Positions 53,546 through 62,611 of a stretch of DNA of 64,000 bases are shown in pieces. The translations under genes and the position numbers were made by a program. Within the stretch, counting starts at the first letter, position 1. Every line of letters starts with the position of its first letter. The DNA comes from Paenibacillus sp. DMB20 (lineage in GTDB: Bacteria > Bacillota > Bacilli > Paenibacillales > Paenibacillaceae): the NCBI RefSeq assembly GCF_000987955.1, contig NZ_LAZU01000015.1:62001-126000 (forward strand), given 5' to 3'. The notes below the pieces were generated by a model. It saw nothing but the letters and a program-made list of their open reading frames with translations, was not told the DNA's origin and searched no databases.

Positions 53546-53681
53546 GATAAGAAAAACGTCTATCGACGTACTTCACAGAAGACAAACCGCATTCAGCGGA
53601 AGTTTTTTTTGCGAGATAAGGATGTCAAACCTCTGAAGTTTATACTTTCTTATCTCTTAAGAAAGGCGTCGATTGACGTAA
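53546..53681 (-). repeat. dispersed multi-hairpin repeat, copy G plus a truncated second unit
   Basis: Minus orientation: GATAAGAAAAACGTC-TATC-GACGT, CTTC-ACA-GAAG, CCGC-ATTCA-GCGG, TTTTTTTTGCG, then the arm AACCTCTGAAGTTTATACTTTCTTATCTCTTAAG. It is followed at 53656-53681 by the start of another unit (AAGAAAGGCGTC-GATT-GACG). This repeats the tandem organisation of E1/E2. Confidence 0.85.
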
Positions 53682-53700
53682 ATTAAGATTGTCGTCTCTA

Positions 53701-53739
53701 AAAAAGGCGCGGTTCCATGTTGGAACCGCGCCTTTTTTT
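53701..53739. terminator. strong bidirectional terminator
   Basis: A perfect 17-bp stem AAAAAGGCGCGGTTCCA and complement with loop TGT, T-runs on both strands, between convergent torD and RND genes. Confidence 0.95.
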
Positions 53740-53786
53740 GCAATTGGGCAATCTGGCTTAGATAAAGAACCTTAAGACGTCAGAGC

Positions 53787-56700
53787 TTAAACCTCGGCTC
53801 GTTTGTGCTTGCGGAATTTCATCAGGAACTCGTACACGATCGGCACGACCACGAGCGTCAACAGCGTTGAGCTGATCAGGCCGCCGATAACGGTAACGCC
53901 GAGTCCGCGCGAAATGATGCCCGCGCTGTTCTCCCAGCCGAAGACGAGCGGAAGAAGGGCGCCGATGGTGGCCAAGGCGGTCATCAGGATCGGACGAAGC
54001 CGCGTGGCTCCGGCTTCCAGCAGGGCTTCGCGGGTAGACAGGCCTTCGCGTTCCTTGTGGATGACGCGGTCAATGAATACGATGGCATTGGTCACGACGA
54101 TGCCGATCAGCATGAGCACGCCCATCAGGGCCGATACGTTCAGCGTTTCACCGGTAATCAGCAGGGCGATAATCGCGCCGATCACGATAAACGGAAGCGA
54201 GAACAGGATGGCGAACGGAGCAAGCGCGCCTCCGAAAGTTACCACAAGCACAAAATATACGATTGCGATAGCGGCCAGCATGGCAAGCCCAAGCTGGCCA
54301 AAGGTGTCGTTAATCTGCTCGGTTACCCCGCCGAACGTAACGGATACGCCTTCCGGAAGTTTCATGTTGTCCACTTCCTGCTGGAGCTTCGAGGAGGCAT
54401 TGCCGACGTCGGTTGTAATGATGTCGGCGTTAACCGTGACAACCATCTTGCCGTCAATGCGCATAATGGTGTCGGGCGAGGTGCCTTTTTCCACCTTCGC
54501 GACATCCTTGATCGGCACTTCGATGCCGAGCGGAGAAGTTACGGTCTCATTTTGAATATCCTCAATGCTCTTGTACGTCTCGCTGTCGGCTTCGATGTAC
54601 ACCTTGTAGGACTTGTTTTCAATCTTAACCTCGGTCAGAACCGGACGCTCGCGCACGGGACTAAGCTTCATTGCCAGCTGTCCGGCGGTCAGGCCAAGCG
54701 AGCTGAGCTTTTCCTGGTCGGCGACAAGAGTGTATTGGTCATACGCTTCGGATAGGCTCGTCTCCGCATTTTCGAAGCTGGCGGTATCCTTCTTGGCCAA
54801 CTTCAGGATGTCGTCGGCGACCGGTTTGATCTGCTCCAGCGTATCGCCGAACACGTTGACGGTCAGTTGGGTTCCGCCAAAGCCGCCCATATCCATGCTG
54901 GCCCATTCGCCTTCCGGCACCTGTCGATCCAGGTCTTCGACCAGCTGTTTCTTGACATCCTCAAAGTTTTTCGTATCCGGGTCGTACAAAATATAGAACA
55001 GTCCGGAGTTGGCCGAACCCATGCCGAGCGGATTGCTGCCGCCGACAGAGTACTGCATGCTCTGAACGCCGTCCTGCTCCAGAATAAACTTCTCGGCTTT
55101 CAGCGCGCGTTTCTCCACGTCCTCCAGACGGTCGCCGGGTTGCGGGGAATAGGTGACCATGGCATACTTATCCTCCTGCTCCGGCAGGAAGCTGACGCCG
55201 ACAAACTTGGTCAGGAATAAACTTCCGACAAGCAGCAGAATGGCAATGCCGAAGGTGACCAGCTTGTGGTTCAGGGTCCATCTCAGGACGGATTGGTAGA
55301 TACGGGCCAGTCCTCCAGGCTTTTCATCATGATTATGCTTCTTCTTAAGCCCTTTGCGGAACAAGCTGTGGGCCAGCGCAGGAACCAGGGTAATGGCCAC
55401 GACGAGGGACGCAAGCAGGGCGAATACCATCGTTAATGCAAAAGGTATGAACAGCTCGCCCACCATGCCGCTCACAAGGACAAGCGGCAGGAATACCGCA
55501 ATGGTGACGATGGTCGAGGACATGATCGGCGCAAACATTTCCCGGGTAGCCGCACTGATCAGCTCGCGGCCCTTCAGCTTTTCACTGGAGAGGGACATGC
55601 GTCGGTATATATTCTCGATTACGACGATGGAATCGTCGACTACCCGGCCGATGGCTACGGTCATGGCGCCGAGCGACATCATGTTCAAGGTAATGTCCAT
55701 CTGCTGCAGGCATAGAATAGCGATCAGCAGGGATAACGGAATCGAAATGATCGAGATGATCGTGGAACGGATATTGCGCAGGAACAGCAGGATGATAATA
55801 ACGGCAAACAGAGCGCCGTAGACGGCCTTGTACAGCATGGTGTGAACCGAATCCTCAATCGGCTTGCCCTGGTCGAGCATGATCGTCATTTCCGTTCCCG
55901 GATAAAGCTCCTTCAGCTCTTCGACCTTGTCCTTCACCCGATTGACGACATCCACGGTGTTGGCATCGTTTGCTTTCACCACCTGAATGCCGATCGATTC
56001 CTTTCCGTTCGTGCGGGAGATGGACTCGGCTTTGCCGATGACTTCAACGTCGGCGATTTCGCTCAGCTTAACGGTAGGGATGCCAAGGGCCGCCGGATTA
56101 CCGGCAGCGGCACCCGCTGCGCCCTGCGGTGCCTGAGCCGAAGCTTCTCCGGAAAACCCTCCCGGCGCTTGCTGTCCGGCAGGAGCTCCTGCACCCTTGC
56201 CGGCCCCCTGTGCGCCGTCGGTCCCAGGCGCTCCGGTACCTTGCGGTCCGGCCACCTGGCCCGTACCCGCGCTTCCGGCGCCGGCTGCACCGGAGCCTCC
56301 GCCAGGCATGACCGGAATGGCGACATTTTTCAAGTCATCTATGCCGATAATGCCGCCGTCCACCGCAACGGCCTTCTGGGACTGTTCCATTTCGAACAAA
56401 CCGAGCGGCGCGTAAAGGGCCGAGCCTTGAACGATGCCTTTTACGGTATCTTCGGTCAGCCCCAGCTCATCCATTTTCTTATGGTTGAACTTCAGCTGCA
56501 CCTCGTTGACGAACTGGCCGGAAACCTGAAGGGAGGCAACTCCATCCAGGTCCTCAATCTCGGGCACGATATCGTTTTCCGCAATGCGGGTCAACTCGTC
56601 AAGATCGGTTCCTTCCTTGTTCGCAATGCTCAGGGATACCACCGGCATCGAATTGAGGCTGAATCTCGAAATTTGCGGTTTTTGGACTTCGTCGGGCAGG

Positions 56701-57050
56701 GGCACGTCGTTCAGTGCCTCCCGAACGGCCGCGGTGGCATTGTCGAGATCTGCCCCGTAATCGAATTCGATCATGATGTTGGCAACGTTCTCCATGGATG
56801 TGGAGGTAACCGTTTTTACGCCGTCCACGTTCCGCAGGCGGGTCTCCAGGGGCTTGCTCACGTCCTGAACCACGCCCTCGGGTGCAGCGCCCGGATAAAC
56901 GGCCGTAATGCTCAAGAAGGGAACGTTGATATTCGGGATGGTCTCCTGCTTCATCGTCAGCCCGCTGTACAATCCGCCAAAAATAACGATGACCGTCAGC
57001 AGCCAGATCGCAAACTTGTTGCGAAGCGAGAAATGAATGATTCCTTTCAT
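53787..57050 (-). CDS. RND multidrug efflux pump (AcrB/SwrC-like) with a Gly/Ala/Pro-rich insert
   Basis: About 1087 residues, 12 membrane helices in two halves (RNKFAIWLLTVIVIFGGLYSG; VSFLPEQEDKYAMVTYSPQPG opening the second half). RND hallmarks: the proton-relay segment MTVAIGRVVDDSIVVIENIYRRM in TM4, and GIVVTNAIVFIDRVI in the second half. It resembles SwrC/YerP of Bacillus, a surfactin-type and drug exporter. At about residues 249-321 (plus-strand 56087-56306) the pore domain holds a 70-residue low-complexity insert of Gly, Ala, Pro and Gln with GxxG-like repeats. I start at ATG 57050. It follows the TetR gene by 31 nt on the same strand. Confidence 0.92.
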   Translation of the reverse strand: MKGIIHFSLRNKFAIWLLTVIVIFGGLYSGLTMKQETIPNINVPFLSITAVYPGAAPEGVVQDVSKPLETRLRNVDGVKTVTSTSMENVANIMIEFDYGADLDNATAAVREALNDVPLPDEVQKPQISRFSLNSMPVVSLSIANKEGTDLDELTRIAENDIVPEIEDLDGVASLQVSGQFVNEVQLKFNHKKMDELGLTEDTVKGIVQGSALYAPLGLFEMEQSQKAVAVDGGIIGIDDLKNVAIPVMPGGGSGAAGAGSAGTGQVAGPQGTGAPGTDGAQGAGKGAGAPAGQQAPGGFSGEASAQAPQGAAGAAAGNPAALGIPTVKLSEIADVEVIGKAESISRTNGKESIGIQVVKANDANTVDVVNRVKDKVEELKELYPGTEMTIMLDQGKPIEDSVHTMLYKAVYGALFAVIIILLFLRNIRSTIISIISIPLSLLIAILCLQQMDITLNMMSLGAMTVAIGRVVDDSIVVIENIYRRMSLSSEKLKGRELISAATREMFAPIMSSTIVTIAVFLPLVLVSGMVGELFIPFALTMVFALLASLVVAITLVPALAHSLFRKGLKKKHNHDEKPGGLARIYQSVLRWTLNHKLVTFGIAILLLVGSLFLTKFVGVSFLPEQEDKYAMVTYSPQPGDRLEDVEKRALKAEKFILEQDGVQSMQYSVGGSNPLGMGSANSGLFYILYDPDTKNFEDVKKQLVEDLDRQVPEGEWASMDMGGFGGTQLTVNVFGDTLEQIKPVADDILKLAKKDTASFENAETSLSEAYDQYTLVADQEKLSSLGLTAGQLAMKLSPVRERPVLTEVKIENKSYKVYIEADSETYKSIEDIQNETVTSPLGIEVPIKDVAKVEKGTSPDTIMRIDGKMVVTVNADIITTDVGNASSKLQQEVDNMKLPEGVSVTFGGVTEQINDTFGQLGLAMLAAIAIVYFVLVVTFGGALAPFAILFSLPFIVIGAIIALLITGETLNVSALMGVLMLIGIVVTNAIVFIDRVIHKEREGLSTREALLEAGATRLRPILMTALATIGALLPLVFGWENSAGIISRGLGVTVIGGLISSTLLTLVVVPIVYEFLMKFRKHKRAEV

Positions 57051-57081
57051 ATAGCGGTGTCTTCTCCTCTCCAAATTACCT

Positions 57082-58056
57082 CTATTTGTCTGCAAAAGAT
57101 GACTTGTCCGGGTTGCCGTCTCTTTCACCGGGCGCAAGATAAAGGCTCAGCACGCTTTGAATGGTGGCATGCAGCTCATCAAACAAGTCTCCCAGGCCTT
57201 CGATGGCCTCCAGATTGGCAAGCATGCCCTTCAGGATCACCCGGCGGGGGTGCATGCTGATCAGCTCTTTTTCCATCAATCTCAGCGAGTCCAGCGCATC
57301 GTTCAGGATATCCGCTTCCATCGGAAGCTCCTTCAGCCGAATCTTCAGCGCTTTGATAACCACCAGGGGATGGCGGGAAAAATGCACTTCTTCCGGCCGG
57401 AAGATCCCCAGACGCTCCCATGCTTCCATCGGCACAAGCGGATCCGGCCGTCTGCGGAGCAGGCTGTCGGTGACGTCATCCAGCATGGCCACCAAATGGT
57501 TCGCCAGAATGCCGACATTGAGCGGCAGACCCGGCACGAATAAAAAGCGGATATACGAGCCCAGCATCCCTTGGACAAACATCGCAATTTCCATCGTATA
57601 GGGCTCGATCTCCATGCCGTAAACCGAGCAGAGCTTATTCTTGAACCAGATCAAGGCCTTCCCCATTTCCTTTTGGACGCATTTATCGTGGAACGGAGCT
57701 TTGCCGGGGCCGGACTTGTCGTGCATCTGCTTCAGCAGAAATTCCCTGACCTCAAGAAAATGGACGAGGAGCACCTCGGCCTGCTTCCGAAGCTGCTCTT
57801 TAGGCGCAAGCTCGGTCTCCTGGTCGACCTGAACAACCTCATCCCGGATCCGGAAAGCGATATATTCATAGATGCTTTTTTCCAGTTCCTCTTTGGATTT
57901 GAAATGCAGGTACAGGCTTCCCTTGGACATCCCGCATATTTCCGCGATCTCTTGCATGGAGGTTGCGGCAGCCCCTTTCGTTGAAAACAGCTGCAGGGCG
58001 GTCACCAATATCTGTTTGCGTTTCTCCGCCGTCTTATCAGCCAATCCATTGTTCAC
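57082..58056 (-). CDS. TetR-family regulator with long C-terminal domain
   Basis: 324 residues, over 100 more than a usual TetR protein. The helix-turn-helix is at the start (KQILVTALQLFSTKGAAATSMQEIAEICGMSKGSLYLHFKSKEELEKSIYEYI). The C-terminal part is helical with no recognised domain; ILKGMLANLEAIEGLGDLF is near the end. The gene precedes the RND pump in an apparent operon, so it is probably its repressor. Palindromes at 58065-58099 lie between its start and upstream sequence. Confidence 0.88.
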   Translation of the reverse strand: MNNGLADKTAEKRKQILVTALQLFSTKGAAATSMQEIAEICGMSKGSLYLHFKSKEELEKSIYEYIAFRIRDEVVQVDQETELAPKEQLRKQAEVLLVHFLEVREFLLKQMHDKSGPGKAPFHDKCVQKEMGKALIWFKNKLCSVYGMEIEPYTMEIAMFVQGMLGSYIRFLFVPGLPLNVGILANHLVAMLDDVTDSLLRRRPDPLVPMEAWERLGIFRPEEVHFSRHPLVVIKALKIRLKELPMEADILNDALDSLRLMEKELISMHPRRVILKGMLANLEAIEGLGDLFDELHATIQSVLSLYLAPGERDGNPDKSSFADK

Positions 58057-58064
58057 CTCACTCG

Positions 58065-58099
58065 AGAACTATGTAGTTCTTAGACTGACCTGTCGGTCA
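58065..58099. promoter_or_regulatory. two adjacent palindromes, candidate TetR operators for the RND operon
   Basis: AGAACTATGTAGTTCT (58065-58080, 7-2-7 perfect) and TGACCTGTCGGTCA (58086-58099, TGACC/GGTCA). Both lie within 45 nt upstream of the regulator start; the second overlaps a TTGACC that may be its -35. Confidence 0.65.
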
Positions 58100-58164
58100 A
58101 AATAATTATATAAAAAAGAAACGGACGACACAAATTTATGTGTTCATCCGCTTCCCCTCCGTGA

Positions 58165-58479
58165 TCACGTCAAAACTTTCAGGCCTATCGCCGAGCACAA
58201 AATCATGGAAATGAACAGGATTCTGCGCCATTCCTTGGGTTCCCCGAAGAGAAACATGCCGGCTAACGTGCTGCCTACCGTTCCGATCCCGGTCCAGACG
58301 GCATAGGCCGTACCCATAGGCAGCGAGGCCATGGCATACGAAAGCAAGGAAAAGCTGCCGGCGAATGATAATATCATCAAGGCAAAATAAGTCCAGCCTT
58401 TGCGCTCTGACACGCCTTTAATGCCGATGACGCCGGTCACCTCAAAAGCGCCGGCGAACAGAAGTGCGATCCAAGCCAT
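58165..58479 (-). CDS. SMR-family transporter subunit (YvdR/YkkD-like)
   Basis: 104 residues, four membrane helices. It has the SMR marks: Glu in helix 1 (LLFAGAFEVTGVIGIKG) and helix 3 YAMASLPMGTAYAVWTGIGTVGSTLAG. Paired SMR proteins form heterodimers, and the neighbouring gene is the partner. Its ATG overlaps the partner's stop (TGATG). It exports cationic drugs or small guanidinium-like compounds, by family. Confidence 0.9.
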   Translation of the reverse strand: MAWIALLFAGAFEVTGVIGIKGVSERKGWTYFALMILSFAGSFSLLSYAMASLPMGTAYAVWTGIGTVGSTLAGMFLFGEPKEWRRILFISMILCSAIGLKVLT

Positions 58480-58826
58480 CAGTTCGTCACCTCCTTGTTC
58501 GGTTCGGCCGATTCGACGGTTACCAGCTTCAGGCCGATGACGCCCGCGAGCAGTACCCCGATAAGCAGGACTTTCATCAGATTGAACGGCTCGCCGAACA
58601 CCAGCATTTCCGTGACGACGGTACCGGCTGTACCGATGCCCGTGAACACGGCGTATACCGTTCCGACAGGCAGCCGCTTGGCCGCTTCAATAATAAGATA
58701 AAAGCTTACGACAATGGCAAGCAGCGTGCCAAGCCACTCCCAAACATTCCCGGCATGCTTCAGACCGGTTACCCACAGAATTTCAACCAATCCGCTGAGT
58801 AAAACGTATAACCAGTTGCGGTTCAT
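58479..58826 (-). CDS. SMR-family transporter subunit (YvdS/YkkC-like)
   Basis: 115 residues, four membrane helices with LYVLLSGLVEILWVTGLKHAG (helix 1 Glu) and RLPVGTVYAVFTGIGTAGTVV. AAAGGAG precedes the ATG. It stands 15 nt after a TetR gene; the order TetR-SMR-SMR is that of the B. subtilis yvdT-yvdS-yvdR operon. No guanidine riboswitch fits in the short gap. Confidence 0.9.
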   Translation of the reverse strand: MNRNWLYVLLSGLVEILWVTGLKHAGNVWEWLGTLLAIVVSFYLIIEAAKRLPVGTVYAVFTGIGTAGTVVTEMLVFGEPFNLMKVLLIGVLLAGVIGLKLVTVESAEPNKEVTN

Positions 58827-58841
58827 AATCCAGATGCTCCT

Positions 58842-59441
58842 TTAATTGGTTTCATGATGATATCGTTCCTTCGTAACGCCCGACCAATACACGGGCCAGG
58901 CCTGCTCGAGTCGTCTGGAGGAGCGGGCTTCCCCGCCGTAAAGGATCTCCACATCGATGCCGTCCATCAAGGTCAGGAAGGCGCATGCCGCTTGGCGCGG
59001 ATTCCGGATAATGCTGCCCTCTACAGGACAGCCTGTTGCCAGAAGATCGGAAAGCTGGTCTTCCTGCCTGTCGAGGAAGGGATAAAGAATGTCCATGACT
59101 TCGTTATACAAGGAATTCGGCGGGAAAAACGATACCCGAAGGAAAAACCTGACCTCGTCATCCCGGTGATAATCTTGCTGCCTTCGGAGCATGAAGCCTT
59201 TTAGTTGTTCTTCGAGCGGAAGGGCCTTGAATTCCTCAAAATACCCTCGGATCCGCTCCTCCTGGCGCCGAAAAACGGCATGCAACGCTGTGAGGAACAA
59301 ATCTTCCTTGCTGGCAAAATGGGCATAAATCGACGGCTTCTTGATGCCGCAGTCATCGGCGATATTTTTCAGGGAAGCCCCTTCATAACCGTCTCTCGCA
59401 AAATGGGCAAGGGCCGCCTGCAATATGAGCTGGGAACTCAT
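58842..59441 (-). CDS. TetR-family regulator of the SMR pair (YvdT-like)
   Basis: 199 residues. Helix-turn-helix: LILQAALAHFARDGYEGASLKNIADDCGIKKPSIYAHFASKEDLF. The ligand domain follows (RVSFFPPNSLYNEVMDILYPFLDRQE). It begins at ATG 59441 behind AGGAGG and heads the operon. A perfect palindrome at 59459-59472 just upstream is the likely operator. Confidence 0.9.
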   Translation of the reverse strand: MSSQLILQAALAHFARDGYEGASLKNIADDCGIKKPSIYAHFASKEDLFLTALHAVFRRQEERIRGYFEEFKALPLEEQLKGFMLRRQQDYHRDDEVRFFLRVSFFPPNSLYNEVMDILYPFLDRQEDQLSDLLATGCPVEGSIIRNPRQAACAFLTLMDGIDVEILYGGEARSSRRLEQAWPVYWSGVTKERYHHETN

Positions 59442-59458
59442 GTGGAATTACCTCCTAA

Positions 59459-59472
59459 CTAACGATCGTTAG
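59459..59472. promoter_or_regulatory. TetR operator of the SMR operon
   Basis: CTAACGATCGTTAG, perfect palindrome, 17 nt upstream of the regulator start; resembles common AcrR/TetR sites with CTAACG half-sites. Confidence 0.8.
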
Positions 59473-59696
59473 GTACTATTTTTGCAAAGAATAAACCGGA
59501 TGTCAAGACCTACGGAAATCGAAATTCCCAAAAACAACGTGCGGCGGTTCCACCGGATTAAAGGTTACAACTTTGTCGTAATTGGCGAATTTTGTTTCCG
59601 CGTCATAGGAAGAATGTACGACTTCATGTAGAATATGGTTGGATGAAGCGGAAAATTGACCAGAAATAGCGATTTGTGGGAGTGGGGTTGCTTAAA

Positions 59697-61199
59697 ATGA
59701 GAAAGGGCATTCAGGCCGTCCTGATTTCGGCGATACTGTTCGCGTTTTATTATTTCGGCTTTGACTATTTCGGCAAAACGGCCGGTACGGTTGTCAGCGT
59801 CTTCTCCACGCTCACCGTGGTTTCGATCGGCTTCATGATTTTTATGGAGAACCGTCATCCGTCGGCGACGATGGCCTGGATTTTGCTGCTGGCGCTCATA
59901 CCGGTGGTCGGGCTTGTATTTTATTGGCTATTCGGACAGAACTACTTTAAACGGAGAAAATACGACAAAAAAGCGCAGCGCGATATTATGGCATACGAAA
60001 GCGAAGCGCTTCAGCGCAGCACGCCGGATTTATCCTCCTTCAAACCGGACCATCGGCAGATTCTTCAGCTGTCGCAGCGGCTTGCGCGCACGCCGATCTC
60101 CTTTTCGACGGAAACGAAGGTGCTGACGAACGGGGAGGAGACCTTCTCGGCGCTTCTGCCCGAGCTGCGAAAGGCACGGCATCATATCCATATGGAGTAC
60201 TACATATACCGGTCGGACGAAATCGGCACGGAGATCAAAAACATTCTGATCCAAAAAGCGAGAGAAGGCGTGTCCGTGCGGTTTATCGTCGATGCGGTCG
60301 GAAGCCTTCAGCTGCCGCCGTCCTTCTTGAACGAAATGCAGGAAGCGGGTGTCCGGACCGCCGTGTTCGGCAGTCCGCGCACGATTTTTTTCACGAGCCG
60401 CGTCAACTACCGCAATCACCGGAAAATCGTCGTGATCGACGGCAGCGTCGGCTTTATGGGCGGCTTGAATATCGGCGACGAATACCTCAGCCGGAACAAA
60501 ACGTACGGCTTCTGGCGTGATACGCATATGCTCGTCAAGGGGGAGGCGGTCCGGACCTTGCAGGTGATTTTCATGCAGGACTGGCAGTACGTCACCGATG
60601 AGGTGATGACGGAGCAGGAGTATTATTCCCCCGAGCTTTTGGAGAGCCAAAGGGGGGCCGTGCAGATCATTGCGAGCGGGCCGGATAATGAGCGCAGGGC
60701 GCTGAAGCATATCTTTTTTTCCATGATCGTGTCGGCCAAAAAATCGGTATGGCTGGCTACGCCGTATTTTATCCCGGATGACGATATCCTGACGGCACTG
60801 CGCGTGGCGGCGCTCTCCGGGCTTGATGTGCGGATTCTGTTTCCGGCGAAGCCCGACAAGTGGCTGCCCTTTCTGGCGTCCCACTCGTATTTTCCTACCC
60901 TGCTGGATGCCGGGGTCGAAATCTTTGAATATGAACGCGGTTTTTTGCATTCCAAGCTGCTGATCGTGGACGGGGAGATCGCGACGATCGGCACGGCGAA
61001 TATGGATATGCGCAGCTTTCATTTGAATTTCGAAGTGAACGCGCTGCTGGTTGAGACCGAAAGCGTGTTGCAGATGGTTCATGATTTCGAGCGGGACCTG
61101 CAGTTCGCGACATTGATTGACCAGGACAAGTTCATGAACAAACCGATCATCTTCCGGCTGCTGGAGTCGGGTGCCCGGCTGATGTCGCCGCTCTTGTAA
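59697..61199 (+). CDS. cls: cardiolipin synthase
   Basis: 500 residues. Two N-terminal membrane helices (KGIQAVLISAILFAFYYFGF and MAWILLLALIPVVGLVFYWLFG), then two phospholipase-D domains with HKD motifs: HRKIVVIDGSVGFMGG and HSKLLIVDGEIATIGT. It condenses two phosphatidylglycerols to cardiolipin at the membrane. I start at ATG 59697 with GGGAGTGGGG upstream. It is monocistronic. The following 226 nt to 61425 show no clear site. Confidence 0.94.
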   Translation: MRKGIQAVLISAILFAFYYFGFDYFGKTAGTVVSVFSTLTVVSIGFMIFMENRHPSATMAWILLLALIPVVGLVFYWLFGQNYFKRRKYDKKAQRDIMAYESEALQRSTPDLSSFKPDHRQILQLSQRLARTPISFSTETKVLTNGEETFSALLPELRKARHHIHMEYYIYRSDEIGTEIKNILIQKAREGVSVRFIVDAVGSLQLPPSFLNEMQEAGVRTAVFGSPRTIFFTSRVNYRNHRKIVVIDGSVGFMGGLNIGDEYLSRNKTYGFWRDTHMLVKGEAVRTLQVIFMQDWQYVTDEVMTEQEYYSPELLESQRGAVQIIASGPDNERRALKHIFFSMIVSAKKSVWLATPYFIPDDDILTALRVAALSGLDVRILFPAKPDKWLPFLASHSYFPTLLDAGVEIFEYERGFLHSKLLIVDGEIATIGTANMDMRSFHLNFEVNALLVETESVLQMVHDFERDLQFATLIDQDKFMNKPIIFRLLESGARLMSPLL

Positions 61200-61425
61200 G
61201 TCTTTTCGAAACCGAAGAAAGGCCTGTGCATGCCCGGGTTCAAGAGAGGGCTTCGTTCGACATGAATCAGGAAAGACTATATAATCGGTGTACTTGATTG
61301 GTATAAAATCGAAGGATACAGCTTGCAGGAGAGAGATCCCCGGCCATACCTTAAAGGTAAGAAACACATAGTGGCGGTGTGACAAAAATTCAGGGGTTCC
61401 TATTACCCGTTAACGGAGGGGCGTT

Positions 61426-62550
61426 ATGGATCATCGGAAGAGCGGACAGGCTGAAAGCGGCAGTTTGAAGAAGCAACGTGACGTGGAGAAGGCGGAGCCT
61501 GTCAACCGCGGAATGCTGCTGCCTGAGATTCCTACAGGGGAACGGAAAATAGAGCATGTTCGCCTATGCTTGGAGGAAGAAGTCGGCGGGCGCGGGGTCA
61601 CAACGGGCTTCGAGAATTACCGTTTTCGCCATGCGGCGCTTCCGGAGGTTGATTTTGACGATGTCCGTTTGTCGTCGTCGTTTCTCCGCTTTACTCTTCG
61701 CACGCCGCTGCTGATCAGCTCCATGACCGGCGGCAGCAAAGCGACGGGAGAAATCAACATGCGCCTTGCCGCATCGGCCGAAAGCCGGGGCTGGATGCTG
61801 GGCGTCGGGTCGATTCGGGCTGCGGTGGAGCGGGAAGAGCTTGCGCCGACGTTTCGGGTTCGAGATCGAGCCCCGAGCATACCGGTGATTGCAAATCTTG
61901 GCGCCGTTCAGCTGAATTACGGCTTTGGCCCGGACGATTGCCGGCGGGCCGTGGACATTGCGGGAGCGGATATGCTCGTGCTTCATTTGAATGGACTGCA
62001 GGAGGTTTTTCAGCCGGAAGGAAACACCCGGTTTGGAGGCCTGCTCGCCAAGATCGAAGAGCTGTGCCGGATGCTGGAAGTTCCCGTAGGCATCAAAGAA
62101 GTCGGATGGGGCATTGACGGCCGAACGGCCCGCCGTCTTGTGGATGCCGGCGCGGCTTTCATAGACGTTGCCGGTGCGGGCGGCACCTCTTGGATCCAGG
62201 TGGAGAAATACCGCAGCACCGATCCCGTAAAACGGGAGTCGGCTGAGGCATTCGCCGGCTGGGGCAACCCGACCGCGGCATGCATCGCCGAGGTACGGGA
62301 GGCGGTGCCGGGCGCTGCCCTGATCGGCAGCGGCGGATTAAACAGCGGCCTGGATGCGGCGAAGGCGATTGCCCTTGGCGCCGATCTGGCCGGTTTTGGA
62401 AGAGGCCTGCTCGGTTCGGCCGTGTCCTCCGAAGAGGAGCTTGACCGGAAGCTGGCACAGGTAGAGTTGGAGCTGCGTACCGCGATGTTCGGCATTGGGG
62501 TATCCAGCGTTCAAGAACTGAAACGAACCGACCGGCTCGTGAATATTTAA
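61426..62550 (+). CDS. fni: type 2 isopentenyl-diphosphate isomerase
   Basis: 374 residues, FMN-dependent TIM barrel converting IPP and DMAPP. Family blocks: RKIEHVRLCLEEEV at the N-terminus, SSMTGG, GVGSIRAA, NLGAVQLNYG, LHLNGLQEVFQPEGNTRF, VGIKEVGWG, DVAGAGGTSWIQVEKYR, and GSGGLNSGLDAAKAIALGADLAGFGR for phosphate/FMN binding. The first 30 residues are a poorly conserved basic extension. GGAGGGG precedes the ATG. Confidence 0.95.
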   Translation: MDHRKSGQAESGSLKKQRDVEKAEPVNRGMLLPEIPTGERKIEHVRLCLEEEVGGRGVTTGFENYRFRHAALPEVDFDDVRLSSSFLRFTLRTPLLISSMTGGSKATGEINMRLAASAESRGWMLGVGSIRAAVEREELAPTFRVRDRAPSIPVIANLGAVQLNYGFGPDDCRRAVDIAGADMLVLHLNGLQEVFQPEGNTRFGGLLAKIEELCRMLEVPVGIKEVGWGIDGRTARRLVDAGAAFIDVAGAGGTSWIQVEKYRSTDPVKRESAEAFAGWGNPTAACIAEVREAVPGAALIGSGGLNSGLDAAKAIALGADLAGFGRGLLGSAVSSEEELDRKLAQVELELRTAMFGIGVSSVQELKRTDRLVNI

Positions 62551-62611
62551 TGATCGGTGTACATTCGGGATCGCGGTTAACTGGCTTTTAGGATCAGCAT
62601 CAGAACGATGA

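Noticed and set aside
18331-53681. CRISPR array or insertion sequence as explanation for the dispersed repeats
   Set aside because: Copies are kilobases apart, in both orientations, without regular spacers, cas genes or a transposase ORF nearby.
55842-57260. 472-codon plus-strand ORF opposite the RND pump
   Set aside because: Antisense shadow of the RND gene; Gly/Arg/Ser bias comes from the pump's low-complexity insert.
58827-58841. Guanidine (ykkC) riboswitch before the SMR pair
   Set aside because: The gap to the TetR gene is only 15 nt; control by the TetR operator explains the operon.
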